Assembly: GCA_014584575.1 (NCBI GenBank)
Contig: JACTMP010000011.1
Location: forward strand, 109,132-173,131
Reading direction: 5' to 3'
DNA: 64,000 nt
DNA from: Chloroflexota bacterium
GTDB taxonomy: Bacteria > Chloroflexota > Anaerolineae > Promineifilales > Promineifilaceae
A program made the position numbers and the translations under genes. Below are positions 15,777 through 24,430 of the stretch, piece after piece. Numbering within the stretch: position 1 is the stretch's first letter; every line of letters begins with the position of its first letter. The notes beneath the pieces are model-generated. The model worked only from the letters and a program-made list of their open reading frames with translations, was not told where the DNA came from and did no database searches.

Positions 15777-17200
15777 GAGGGCACGGCGGGGGTAATACCC
15801 AGAGCATTGAGCATGGGGCGGAACTTGAGGGCTGTTTCGTCCCACTCTTTTTGTGGTTGGGAATCGGCCACGATGCCGGCCCCGGCGTGCAGCCAGACGC
15901 GCCGATCCTGGGCGATGGCGGAGCGGATACCCACCGCAAACGCACCATCCAGGTGATGGTCAATGATGCCCACCGGGGCGGCGTACCAGCCACGCGGCAC
16001 CGGTTCGGCCTGGGTGATGTAGGGCAGCGCCAGGTGGCGGGGTGTGCCGCCCAGAGCGGGTGTGGGGTGCAAAATTTCTACTAGCGGGAGGACGCCGATT
16101 GGTTGGGGCAAACGGCCGTACACCGGCGTATGCAAATGCTGGATATACCCTAACCGCAGCACTGTTGGCTCGTCAGGTATGCTCAACTCCGATACAACCG
16201 GCGTTAATCGCCGCCGGATGGAGTCGGTGACAACGGCATGTTCATATAAATCTTTATCGCTGTTTAACAGTTCTTGGGCTAACGTTTCATCTGCGGCAGG
16301 TGTCCGCCCCCGGCGAATGGAACCGGCGAGAGACATGGTGTGCAGGGTACGGCCGTTTGCCTGCACCAACAACTCCGGCGTAGCTCCATAAAAGGCATGA
16401 TGCGGGCGGGGTTCAAACAAAAAACGGTAACAATCCGGGTATGCCTGGTTCAGATAGGCCAGCGCCCCGGCCACATCCACCGGCTCATCAAACCACAATT
16501 CACAAACTCGTGACAGTACTACTTTGTTGAAGGTACCGGCGCGCATCACGGCCGTAGCCCGTTCAATCATCTCCTGCCAGACAGGATAGGGCATGGGGTA
16601 ATCTATCTGCTGAAGCACGGCCTGTGGTGGTGGTGGAGGCGCTTCACTTTGCAAAAACACCAGCCGCGCCAACAGGGCCTCTCGCAGCGACGCCTGCGCT
16701 TCGGCCATATCCTCTTCCGGCGCGACCACCGCATTGATGGTTAACCAGCTTTCCCCACCCACCTGCACCAACTGGTAATGGGGCAAAATGAAGTGTGCCG
16801 GATGAAAAAAGGCCCAGGTATTATCAGGCACAAAGTCATCGGCAAAAGAGAACCCACCAAACAATCGCGGCGCAGCCAAAGGCTGCCCGCCATCTTCAAT
16901 GAGTGCGTCCTGAAACAATTCCCTGGCCTGCTGTTCAATGGATTGAAAACGCTCCGGCCCCCAAGCGCGCAAATCAGCGGCCACGCCAAACCCGGCCAAC
17001 GCCACTTCGTCATGCGCCGCCTGCCAGAAAAAGCGTTCTCGTCCGCGGGCATGGTGCAAAAAGGTCACGGCCGTGACCCCCGGCGCAGCTATCGAAACGC
17101 TGATAAGCCGTGATTGAGGTTCAGAGCTAAGCAGTTCATTCTCTAATTCCTCAATCTCCCAATCTCCCAATCTCTCAATCTCCAATTCTCTACTCTTCAT
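15773..17200 (-). CDS. menF: Isochorismate synthase (menaquinone type)
   Basis: This 475-aa enzyme converts chorismate to isochorismate, the first step of menaquinone synthesis. Family motifs are present: general-base Lys in FNKVVLSR, substrate loop GATPELLV, SLAGSIRRG, HPTPALGGTP, the Mg-binding Glu region, and the terminal AGAGIVADSQPQKEWDET. The start at 17200 overlaps the TetR stop by 11 bp. Residues 4-18 (RELEIERLGDWEIEE) are encoded by a GGAGATT heptad array (17146-17190), so the N-terminus is repeat-derived and outside the conserved fold. The stop TAA (15773-15775) overlaps the TAG of the convergent permease gene. Confidence 0.88.
   Translation of the reverse strand: MKSRELEIERLGDWEIEELENELLSSEPQSRLISVSIAAPGVTAVTFLHHARGRERFFWQAAHDEVALAGFGVAADLRAWGPERFQSIEQQARELFQDALIEDGGQPLAAPRLFGGFSFADDFVPDNTWAFFHPAHFILPHYQLVQVGGESWLTINAVVAPEEDMAEAQASLREALLARLVFLQSEAPPPPPQAVLQQIDYPMPYPVWQEMIERATAVMRAGTFNKVVLSRVCELWFDEPVDVAGALAYLNQAYPDCYRFLFEPRPHHAFYGATPELLVQANGRTLHTMSLAGSIRRGRTPAADETLAQELLNSDKDLYEHAVVTDSIRRRLTPVVSELSIPDEPTVLRLGYIQHLHTPVYGRLPQPIGVLPLVEILHPTPALGGTPRHLALPYITQAEPVPRGWYAAPVGIIDHHLDGAFAVGIRSAIAQDRRVWLHAGAGIVADSQPQKEWDETALKFRPMLNALGITPAVPS
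17146..17190 (-). repeat. GGAGATT heptad array inside the menF 5' end
   Basis: One-arm array of AATCTCCC/AATCTCTC units (plus-strand reading) that is translated as part of the isochorismate synthase N-terminus. Because 3 x 7 nt is 7 codons, it gives a degenerate 7-residue periodicity. No complementary arm is seen nearby. Confidence 0.75.
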
Positions 17201-17813
17201 CTTCCACAAACCCCACGCTCCGCAGTAGCACCGGCAGCAGCGTCCCCATAATGCGCGCCGGTTCTGGTTCGCCGGTGTACACCCAGCGAATAATGACGCC
17301 GTACATCGCCCCCATCCAGGCATAGGCCACTATTTCTGTGTCTACCGGCGGGATGTCGCCCACGGTAATCGCCTCCTGCAAATAGGTTTCAATCAGTCGG
17401 GCAAAACGGTCGTTGATTTCGTTACGTTTGTTCTCAAAGGCGGCCCCTAAGCCCACCGCCTGCACCAGCAGCAGTTTCGCCGGGCGGCGGTAACGGCCGA
17501 ACGTGTCCAGACACGTCTCCAACGCCACCCGCACTCTGGCGATACCCACATCTTCGTGGGCGATGGCTTCTTTTACCCGCCGTTCTAGCAGGTCGGCAAA
17601 CTGGTCTACCAGCGCCAGGAAGAGCCGCTCTTTATTGGGAAAATGGAAATAGATCGCCCCTTTGGAGGTGTGAGACTCCGCTACAATTTCGTCCAGCCTG
17701 GTATCGTGATATCCCTTGCTGGCAAAAACATCCAACGCCGCATCCAGGATGCGCGATTTGGCAATTTCAGGGTCGGGTATGGTTGTTGTTTCTTCCATGT
17801 TGTCTCTATTCAT
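17190..17813 (-). CDS. TetR/AcrR-family transcriptional regulator
   Basis: The 207-aa protein has an N-terminal TetR helix-turn-helix (SRILDAALDVFASKGYHDTR, LDEIVAESHTSKGAIYFHF, PNKERLFLALVDQF) and an all-helical ligand domain. It precedes and overlaps isochorismate synthase by 11 bp, so the two are co-translated; a link with menaquinone or redox control is possible. The first ATG (17813) and a second at 17798 (MEETTT) are both possible starts. Confidence 0.9.
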   Translation of the reverse strand: MNRDNMEETTTIPDPEIAKSRILDAALDVFASKGYHDTRLDEIVAESHTSKGAIYFHFPNKERLFLALVDQFADLLERRVKEAIAHEDVGIARVRVALETCLDTFGRYRRPAKLLLVQAVGLGAAFENKRNEINDRFARLIETYLQEAITVGDIPPVDTEIVAYAWMGAMYGVIIRWVYTGEPEPARIMGTLLPVLLRSVGFVEDEE

Positions 17814-17836
17814 TTGGATTTATTACATACGCGCCT

Positions 17837-17901
17837 GAGATTGGAGATTGGAGATTAAATGCTCGACCAATCTCCAATCTCTAATCTCTAGTCTCCAGTC
17901 T
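17837..17901. repeat. Heptad repeat hairpin, GGAGATT family
   Basis: GAGATTGGAGATTGGAGATTA on the left pairs with CCAATCTCCAATCTCTAATCTC on the right. The stop TAG of the downstream histidine kinase (17888-17890, minus strand) lies inside the right arm, and the protein ends in repeat-encoded LQETGD. Confidence 0.85.
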
Positions 17902-19822
17902 CTTGTAAAGTATTAAATTCTCGTTCCTTAGGCTGCTGCCGGGGTAGGGTCACGATAAACGTGCTACCCTGACCGGGACCGCTTTGGGCAGTGATACGGC
18001 CGTGATGCCTATCCACAATGCGCCGGCAGATAGCCAGTCCCACGCCGGTACCTTCATATTCGCTACGGCCGTGCAACCGTTGAAACATGCCAAAAATACG
18101 TTCACTATACTTTTCATCGAACCCAATCCCATTATCTTGCACCACTAGCTGATAATAGTCACGCCCACTCAGAGCATCAGCGATGGCTTCACAAGTAACG
18201 ATAATCACCACCGGTGCTTGTGGACGGCGAAACTTCAAAGCGTTGCTAAGCAGGTTTTGAAACAACTGGCGCATCTGCGTCCCATCCGCTTCAATCACCG
18301 GCAATTCGGCCAATTGCACCTGCGCACCGGTCGCTTCCAGGTGTGTTTCCAGGTCGGCCAACACCTGGGTCAAGATTACGTTTAAGTCTACCGAGGCAAA
18401 CGGCCGTGTGTGCGTGCCCACCCGCGATAAAGAAAGCAAATCCTGAATCAATGTCTGCATCCGGTCGGCTGCATCTTGCATCCGCCGCAAATAATCTAGA
18501 CCACGTTCATCCAATACATCGGCATGGCGCTGCCGTAACCGATCCCCAAATGTTTGAATTTTGCGCAGCGGCTCTTGCAAATCGTGGGACGAAATATAGG
18601 CAAACTGTTGTAGCTCATCATTACTGCGTTCCAGTTCTCGCGCATACGCCCGAATCGCTGCCTCGTTTTGTTTCAAAGTGATCTCTGCCCGTTTACGGCT
18701 AATCAGGCTGCCCAGTGTGGTGCTGTACAAATAGAGTATCTCCGCCTGGAATGCTTTCGGCTGTTGCCCCGTCAGCAGATTGTCAGCCGACAACCAGCCA
18801 ATGCCGGCCTGCCCATCCCACAAAGCGCTGGTGGCCCGCCAACCCTGGCCTACGCGCTTTCCAGACAGATACAACTCCACATTCTCCATGACATTAATGT
18901 GCTTTTGCTCCTTCAGCAACGCCCAGAGTGAGGATTCAGGCGAAAGTGGCCGGCGATAGGTGTGTTCGTCTACGACACGGCCGTTTTCATCTGTGCCGTA
19001 GGTGCCTACCATCTCATTGGTTTCCGCATCTAGCAGCAAAAGACCCAACCGCTCAAACCCCAGGCGGGCCAGCCCTTGTTGCACAGCCTGACAAAACAAA
19101 TCATCCATTGTTTCGATCTGGCCCAACGAGATACCGATTTCATGCAGGGCCTGGAGTGTCTCCTGGAATTGGCGGGCATCTTCTTCACTTTTTTGCAAAG
19201 CCAGCTTTTGCCTTTCTAGCTGCCGGTTGCTTTCCATCAGGGCGACCTCATTTTGGCGAACCAGGGCCAGGCTTTGTTGCCAGCTATTGGTCAGAATACG
19301 CATGAGCGCAATCGTGGCCAGAAAAATGATGCTCACGGCTACAAAATCAAACGGGGACACATCTTCAATGAATTGCCTGCTGATCCTGCCGCTTAATTCT
19401 GCCCACACCAATAATCCCGGAACGGCAATAGACAGGACCATGATCAGCACAAAAACCCGCCATTCTGAAATCAGACTGGCAATGATCAGGATGATGGGAA
19501 AGATTAAGAGGGCGCGGTCAAAAATCCCCTGTCGCGTATATGCCAGGTAGGTTGCCGCCACCATTAACACTATCAGCGTGATGAGTGCGGCCAGATTGAT
19601 GCGCCCCTGGCGCAGCAACCAGCCTGCCAAAGCAAAAAACAGAGCACCTATCAGCACCGTTACCGCCAGCCTATGGCGATCAAAAATAAAGCTCAGGGGA
19701 ACAACAATGGCAGACATGCCCAGAAGTACCAGCAAAATACCATTCAAAATGTCGGCCAGCCGATTTTTCTCGGCCTCCGCAGATGGCGGCGGTTTGAGTA
19801 AGGAAGCCAACCTGATGCGCAT
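17888..19822 (-). CDS. Membrane sensor histidine kinase with GAF domain
   Basis: 644 aa. Five or six membrane helices fill residues 25-180, followed by a coiled coil (about 185-225), a GAF domain (about 225-385; IGISLGQIETMDDLFCQAV), a HisKA domain with phospho-acceptor His in YISSHDLQEPLRKIQTF (about 412) and an HATPase domain (N box LLSNALKFRRP, G1 DNGIGFDEKYSERIFGMF, G2 EGTGVGLAICRRI). This layout is common in phytochrome-like kinases of cyanobacteria and Chloroflexi. No partner response regulator is adjacent. The start is preceded by GGAGTAATC. A truncated homologue of its last 55 residues lies at 63734-63912. Confidence 0.93.
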   Translation of the reverse strand: MRIRLASLLKPPPSAEAEKNRLADILNGILLVLLGMSAIVVPLSFIFDRHRLAVTVLIGALFFALAGWLLRQGRINLAALITLIVLMVAATYLAYTRQGIFDRALLIFPIILIIASLISEWRVFVLIMVLSIAVPGLLVWAELSGRISRQFIEDVSPFDFVAVSIIFLATIALMRILTNSWQQSLALVRQNEVALMESNRQLERQKLALQKSEEDARQFQETLQALHEIGISLGQIETMDDLFCQAVQQGLARLGFERLGLLLLDAETNEMVGTYGTDENGRVVDEHTYRRPLSPESSLWALLKEQKHINVMENVELYLSGKRVGQGWRATSALWDGQAGIGWLSADNLLTGQQPKAFQAEILYLYSTTLGSLISRKRAEITLKQNEAAIRAYARELERSNDELQQFAYISSHDLQEPLRKIQTFGDRLRQRHADVLDERGLDYLRRMQDAADRMQTLIQDLLSLSRVGTHTRPFASVDLNVILTQVLADLETHLEATGAQVQLAELPVIEADGTQMRQLFQNLLSNALKFRRPQAPVVIIVTCEAIADALSGRDYYQLVVQDNGIGFDEKYSERIFGMFQRLHGRSEYEGTGVGLAICRRIVDRHHGRITAQSGPGQGSTFIVTLPRQQPKEREFNTLQETGD

Positions 19823-19966
19823 GATTACTCCACAAGCCAGAATGGGAATGATTGACGGCCGTTGAATCGTAAATCGTTCACGGCCGTGCCCGACCCAATT
19901 TTACCCCATCTTCCCCCGATTCCCTGTACACTAGGCGCGTCTAATTTCAAACCAAAAAGGGAACTG

Positions 19967-21193
19967 ATGATGAACCAGAATGACAAGGCACAGTTTGAAT
20001 GGTGGGTGCGGGAGGACTTGGGGTATGTGAACGGCCGTCTCCACTTTGACGGCCGTGACCTCCTCTCCCTGGCCCACGAGGCCAAAACGCCCACTTTTGT
20101 TTACAGCACCGCCCGCATCCGCGCCAATCTGGAACGGTTGCACAGAGCTTTGGCGGATACGGCCGTGCCCTATCACATCTACTATGCCCTCAAAGCCAAC
20201 CGCTTTCTGCCGCTGGTCAGCTTTCTGCGCTTTAGCGGGCTGTGTGGCATAGACGCCTGCTCACCCGGCGAGGTATTGCTGGCGCGGCAGGTCGGTTTTG
20301 CCGAGGATGAGATCAGTTTCACGGGCACATCGCTGGCAAATGAAGACCTGGATCTGTTGCAGCGGCATCCCGGCGTATGGGTCAATCTGGACAGCATCAG
20401 CGCCATTCGCCGCCTGGGGCAGCGCTGTCACGGCCGCGACATTGGCCTGCGCATCAACCCCCAAATCGGCGCGGGGTACAATCCCCTGCTGGAATACGCG
20501 GGCGAACAAACGACCAAGTTTGGCATATACCGGGAGCAATTCCCCGAAGCCCTGGCTATCGCCAACCAGTTTGGGCTGACGGTGAAAACGCTGCATTTCC
20601 ACATCGGCTCCGGTTTCCAGCAGCGCCATTTGCCCAAAGTAGCCCAGGTGTTGGCGCAAGTGGACTGGTTTTTGCAGCAGTGTACGGCGGAACAGTGTGC
20701 GTCCGTGACCACTCTCGATGTCGGCGGCGGTTTAGGGGTCCCGCTGACGGCCGTTGACGAACCGCTCAATCTGGCCGAGTGGGCGGGCATCCTGGCCGAC
20801 TATGCCCGTCCGCGCGGGCTGACCATCTGCATTGAACCGGGCGATTATGTGGTGAAGGATGCCGGTGTGCTGCTGACGCAAGTAAACACAGTGGAACAAA
20901 AACGGGACAAACTCTTCGTGGGGATCAATGCCGGATTTGGGCTGCAAAACCTGCACGCCTACTACCGCCTGCCCTTTGCCATCACGCCCCTGCTGGCTCC
21001 CACCACGTCTCACCGCCAAACCGTCACCATCGCCGGACACATCAACGAAGCCCTCGACCTCTTCGCCGAAGACATTCCTCTGCCGCCGCTGGCCGAAGGA
21101 GATTATCTGGCGATCCTGAACGTGGGCGGCTACGGCTCCGCCAATAGTTCCGCCCACTGCCTGCGCGGGGAGTTTAGCGAGTATTTGCTATGA
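19967..21193 (+). CDS. Fold-type III PLP decarboxylase (diaminopimelate/ornithine decarboxylase family)
   Basis: 408 aa. PLP-binding Lys is in YYALKANRF; HIGSG, DVGGGLGVP and EPGDYVVKDAG are the phosphate- and substrate-loop motifs of alanine-racemase-like decarboxylases. The active-site Cys motif of classical LysA (C-E-S-x-D) is not there: the segment reads GHINEALDLFAED. The end is GGYGSANSSAHCLRGEF rather than the LysA consensus. It is thus more likely a relative acting on another amino acid or carboxylated polyamine. The ATG at 19967 (with a second ATG directly after) is chosen because AAAAAGGGAAC precedes it. The stop TGA is the first triplet of the next repeat array. Confidence 0.85.
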   Translation: MMNQNDKAQFEWWVREDLGYVNGRLHFDGRDLLSLAHEAKTPTFVYSTARIRANLERLHRALADTAVPYHIYYALKANRFLPLVSFLRFSGLCGIDACSPGEVLLARQVGFAEDEISFTGTSLANEDLDLLQRHPGVWVNLDSISAIRRLGQRCHGRDIGLRINPQIGAGYNPLLEYAGEQTTKFGIYREQFPEALAIANQFGLTVKTLHFHIGSGFQQRHLPKVAQVLAQVDWFLQQCTAEQCASVTTLDVGGGLGVPLTAVDEPLNLAEWAGILADYARPRGLTICIEPGDYVVKDAGVLLTQVNTVEQKRDKLFVGINAGFGLQNLHAYYRLPFAITPLLAPTTSHRQTVTIAGHINEALDLFAEDIPLPPLAEGDYLAILNVGGYGSANSSAHCLRGEFSEYLL

Positions 21194-21255
21194 CTGAGTG
21201 ACTGGGTGATTGGGTGATTGGGAAATCACCTTGTCACCTTGCCACCCCATCACCC
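21191..21255. repeat. 8-nt repeat hairpin, GGGTGATT family
   Basis: The left arm is GAGTGACT, GGGTGATT, GGGTGATT; the right arm is built from TCACCTTG, TCACCTTG, CCACCCCA, TCACCCC. Both convergent neighbours end in it: TGA of the decarboxylase at the left edge and TGA of the GH99-like gene (21250-21252, minus strand) in the right arm. Confidence 0.85.
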
Positions 21256-23163
21256 CCGCCGCGCCAACAGCAACAGCCCGGCGCCGGCCAGGAAAAGCAG
21301 GCCGATGATTACCAGGACATAGGGTAAGATGGCGCTCAAATCGAAGGGGGCGGCGATAGATGTGGTGGCCGATTCCGACTCTATCGCCGGGGCCATGTCC
21401 GGCGAGGGGGCAATGGTGGGTGCGGCCACATTGGCTATCGCTGGCGTGGTAGCTGTCGGTTGAACCGGCACGGCCGTAGCCGCCGGATAGGCAGCGGTGG
21501 TGGGGGTGGTAGTCGCGGTGGGGGTGGGGGTTGGCTCCGTGGTGGCGTTGCTGAGGGCCAGGGCCGCGTCACGGCCGTCGGTAGAAGAGCCACCTACCTC
21601 TTGCGGCTGCGGTTTGTGGCCGACAATCACTTCCTGATTGACCTGCAATAGCGCATCTTCGGCTAACCCACTCGCGGCCAGCAGTTCCGGCAGCGTCAGC
21701 CCATAAATAGCAGCAATACCAAACATGGTATCCCCGCTCTGCACAATATGGACAATCGTGCCATCCGGCTTTTGCCGCGCCTGGGGAAAACCGGGCAGCA
21801 AGGTAGAGCCATCGGGCAGCACACTATAAGCCAGCACAATTTCCTGCCCGACCGAAAGCAACGAATCGGCCGTCAGGTTATTAAACGCATACAAATCGGC
21901 CACCGGCACACCAAAGCGGTCGGCAATGATAAACAGGGTGTCACCGGGTTGGATAGTGTAGAGGATACGGCCGTCGGCCGCGGCCGTGGGCGAGGCAATA
22001 GGTGTGGCGGTGGCAGTGGGTGGCGGGGTATTGGTTGGCGGCAGCGTAGGCGCTGGCGAAGCAGTCTGCGTTGGCGTGGGTGAGGGACCAGGCGTAAAGG
22101 TAGCAGGCGCAACGGTAGCTGTGGCATCTGGATCGGCGGTGGGATCGCTGCCGGGCAGCGGGTAGGTGGGCAACGAACCGGCTTTGTAAGCGGCGCTTAA
22201 TTCGGCCGTTAGTTGCAAATAAAACTCCCCATGCTCCACGCTTGGCTCCACGTTGCTGCCCTCGCGCCACTCGTTAAACGAGGTGATGATGAGCATATCC
22301 GGGGCGCTGGCAGCCGCGCCGCCAAAACTGGATCGGTAATAAGCGCCCTCATTGCGGTTGCGCACAAAGGCTGCATCCCCCCGCCCCACAAGCGTATCAT
22401 CCCAACCGGGCATGGCTGTGGCAACCCAGTATTTATAGCCGCCATAGGCACTGGCGGCGGCGCGGGTATTGGCTGCCCAGGTAGCGGCCGTGCCCGCCGG
22501 GCTGCTCGACCAGGCAATGTTATACAGATGCAAGCCATCAAAAACATTCAGGTAATTGGTGTTGCCCCCTTCGGCAATCCAGATCATGTTGCGGTCCGGG
22601 TCTACGGCGCTGCGAATCGTCACCCAATCGGCCGGCGTCAACACCCAGTTAGCCCAAAAAAAGACAACCGGTTTGCCATCCACGCGCAGATAGGCGGGAT
22701 GGTTGGCATGGGTGTCGCGCAAGGCGCGCAGCGCCGTGATGCGGTCATCATTGGTGGCAAAAAAGGGGCTGGCCGTTTCAAAATCCACCGCCGCTTTGAA
22801 GCCGCTGCCGGCGGCGATGTTGAGCAGTGTTTGGAAGTTGGTTTCGGTCTGGTTGTTGGCCGTTTGTGGCCCATACCAGCTTTGCACAAAACCATCTATC
22901 CCGGCGGCGCTCGCCTGGCTCACATGCCGTTGGATGACTCCCGCGTCGGTGGAATAGTAGGGAGCAGGCGGCTGCCAGGGCGTCTTGCCAACACCAAAGG
23001 AGTCGGGACTGTACCAGGCATAATAGAAAGCCAGCACCAGCCTGGTCTGACCCTGCGCTGCCGCCTGTGTGCTGGGGAACGGCGTGAGCAGCGTCATAGC
23101 GAGGATAAACATTAACAGCAGCATCCCCAAACGGCCGTGACGCCAATGAATGGCTCTCGTCAT
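21250..23163 (-). CDS. GH99-like secreted protein with two LysM domains and C-terminal anchor
   Basis: 637 aa. Signal peptide ([17 protein letters not shown]), then a GH99/WbsX-like TIM-barrel ([12 protein letters not shown] near the start; [15 protein letters not shown] holds the putative catalytic Glu). A Thr/Pro-rich linker follows, then two LysM domains ([20 protein letters not shown] and [20 protein letters not shown]), another Thr/Pro linker and a C-terminal membrane helix ending RRG. LysM suggests peptidoglycan or polysaccharide binding; the barrel may cleave mannan-like glycans. I start at ATG 23163 because it gives a proper signal peptide; a TTG 54 bp earlier is also in frame. Confidence 0.87.
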   Translation of the reverse strand: MTRAIHWRHGRLGMLLLMFILAMTLLTPFPSTQAAAQGQTRLVLAFYYAWYSPDSFGVGKTPWQPPAPYYSTDAGVIQRHVSQASAAGIDGFVQSWYGPQTANNQTETNFQTLLNIAAGSGFKAAVDFETASPFFATNDDRITALRALRDTHANHPAYLRVDGKPVVFFWANWVLTPADWVTIRSAVDPDRNMIWIAEGGNTNYLNVFDGLHLYNIAWSSSPAGTAATWAANTRAAASAYGGYKYWVATAMPGWDDTLVGRGDAAFVRNRNEGAYYRSSFGGAAASAPDMLIITSFNEWREGSNVEPSVEHGEFYLQLTAELSAAYKAGSLPTYPLPGSDPTADPDATATVAPATFTPGPSPTPTQTASPAPTLPPTNTPPPTATATPIASPTAAADGRILYTIQPGDTLFIIADRFGVPVADLYAFNNLTADSLLSVGQEIVLAYSVLPDGSTLLPGFPQARQKPDGTIVHIVQSGDTMFGIAAIYGLTLPELLAASGLAEDALLQVNQEVIVGHKPQPQEVGGSSTDGRDAALALSNATTEPTPTPTATTTPTTAAYPAATAVPVQPTATTPAIANVAAPTIAPSPDMAPAIESESATTSIAAPFDLSAILPYVLVIIGLLFLAGAGLLLLARRG

Positions 23164-23492
23164 CCGATATAAAAAACATGCTTCGGCATGTTGTCGAAGG
23201 GCTGTGATTGATTTCAATTGGCGCCTGGCCCGATGTAACGGTGTTCGTTTAGTTCTTCACTCATAAGGCCTCGAAAATTGTGATCAGCAAGGGGGGAATT
23301 ATACGGCGACGGCCGTGCCTGTTAAAAAACACTCATCTTGCCCTTGTGAAAAATCTGTTTTGTGTTATTATCCCGCCCCGTTGCACAGCAAACAACTTTA
23401 TACTTCTGCTGCTTTCCGCTCTTAATAACCAGATAAATGGCAAAAAAGGGCAAAGCTCGCTAGAGTAATTCCAAGGAAAGGAGGTATGCAAC
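23164..23492. other. Intergenic region with rpsF promoter
   Basis: The 330 bp between the GH99-like gene (leftward) and rpsF (rightward) hold one good promoter (23344-23371) and an AT-rich leader of about 115 nt before rpsF. Nothing else is recognised. Confidence 0.6.
23344..23371 (+). promoter_or_regulatory. Promoter of the rpsF-ssb-rpsR operon
   Basis: TTGTGA (-35) and TATTAT (-10) are separated by 16 bp in an AT-rich stretch upstream of rpsF. The leader before the start codon is about 115 nt, long enough for autoregulation by ribosomal protein S6:S18, though I identify no specific structure. Confidence 0.6.
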
Positions 23493-23786
23493 GTGCGTGA
23501 GTACGAGGTAACCATTATTGTTCAACCCAATTTAGAAGAGGCCGCTCGCAAAGAGTTGATCGAGCGTGTCACCACCTGGTTAACCCATGGTGAAGGCGAA
23601 GAGGCTCAGCCTGTGGCCAATCATTGGGGCATGCGGCAGCTCGCTTACCCCATCAGAAAGCACAAGCAAGGGTACTATGTTTTCTTCGAAGCCAACCTGG
23701 ACCCTGCTCGTGTAGCGGATGCCGAGCGAAACATGCGTTACGTAGAAGATTTGCTACGTTTCCTGGTTGTTCGCAAAGAGGACTAA
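23493..23786 (+). CDS. rpsF: 30S ribosomal protein S6
   Basis: The 97-aa protein has the S6 fold: MREYEVTIIVQPNL at the start, WGMRQLAYPIRKHKQGYYV in the middle and a final RNA-facing VEDLLRFLVVRKED. S6 binds the central domain of 16S rRNA with S18. The start is GTG, fixed by AAAGGAGG eight bases upstream. It is first in the usual rpsF-ssb-rpsR order. Confidence 0.97.
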   Translation: MREYEVTIIVQPNLEEAARKELIERVTTWLTHGEGEEAQPVANHWGMRQLAYPIRKHKQGYYVFFEANLDPARVADAERNMRYVEDLLRFLVVRKED

Positions 23787-23793
23787 GTATCAA

Positions 23794-23824
23794 GACCCTA
23801 AGGGTTTATAAAACCCTTAGGGTC
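23794..23824. repeat. GACCCTAAGGGTTT palindrome, copy 1
   Basis: A 31-bp hairpin: GACCCTAAGGGTTT, a short loop, AAACCCTTAGGGTC. It lies between rpsF and ssb, inside an operon that must be read through, so it is unlikely to be an efficient terminator. Other copies are at 32734, 40074 and 60063. Confidence 0.85.
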
Positions 23825-23850
23825 TCATTGCAGAAATCCGGGAGAGTGCC

Positions 23851-24201
23851 GTGAACAGAGGGCTAAACAAGGTCATGCTCATTGGTTGGGTAGATGGCGA
23901 ACCAGAAGTGCGACAAACACCAACAGGCCGCGCTGTAGCTACCTTTACCCTGGCAACCTCCCGCAGTTGGACATCATCAGAAGGCGAACATCACGAAGAA
24001 ACCGAGTGGTTTAATGTGGTTGCCTGGGGCAACCTGGCTGAAGTGTGTGAACAACACATTGGGCACGAGCAGCACCTCTATGTGGAGGGGCGGTTACAGA
24101 CCCGCAGTTGGGAAGATGCCCAGGGCCGAAAACATTTTCGCACGGAAGTGGTGGCGCATGACTTAATTGTATTGCCCGATACCGGAGGTTTTTATGAATG
24201 A
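23851..24201 (+). CDS. ssb: Single-stranded DNA-binding protein, short form
   Basis: The 116-aa protein is an OB fold ([67 protein letters not shown]). It lacks the flexible Gly-rich tail and acidic tip (D-D-D-I-P-F) by which most bacterial SSBs recruit partners; it ends [10 protein letters not shown]. It may be an auxiliary SSB or a family that works without the tip. Start GTG at 23851; it overlaps rpsR by 8 bp. Confidence 0.92.
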   Translation: MNRGLNKVMLIGWVDGEPEVRQTPTGRAVATFTLATSRSWTSSEGEHHEETEWFNVVAWGNLAEVCEQHIGHEQHLYVEGRLQTRSWEDAQGRKHFRTEVVAHDLIVLPDTGGFYE

Positions 24202-24415
24202 GCAAAAAGTGCGCAAGAAGACCTGTGCTTTCTGCGCCGATAAGAATAGAGTGATTGATTACAAGCAGGCTGACCAAATGCTGCGCTTTGTGAATGAGTT
24301 TGGGCGTATCCGGCCTCGTCGCCAGACGGGTGTTTGCGCCAAACACCAACGTGAACTGGCCCAGGCGATTAAACGCGCCCGCCACATCGCCCTGGTGCCG
24401 TTTGTCCAGGAATAA
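24194..24415 (+). CDS. rpsR: 30S ribosomal protein S18
   Basis: The 73-aa basic protein carries [18 protein letters not shown] and [21 protein letters not shown], the S18 signature with the Cys residues of the zinc-binding (C+) form. The ATG at 24194 overlaps the end of ssb and follows GGAGG. Third gene of the operon. Confidence 0.96.
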   Translation: MNEQKVRKKTCAFCADKNRVIDYKQADQMLRFVNEFGRIRPRRQTGVCAKHQRELAQAIKRARHIALVPFVQE

Positions 24416-24430
24416 GGTCTGCCGCGCACT

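Noticed and set aside
22213..23115. 300-codon plus-strand frame opposite the GH99-like gene
   Set aside because: Antisense shadow; composition is Gly/Arg/His-rich and no motif is found, while the other strand has clear GH99-like and LysM domains.
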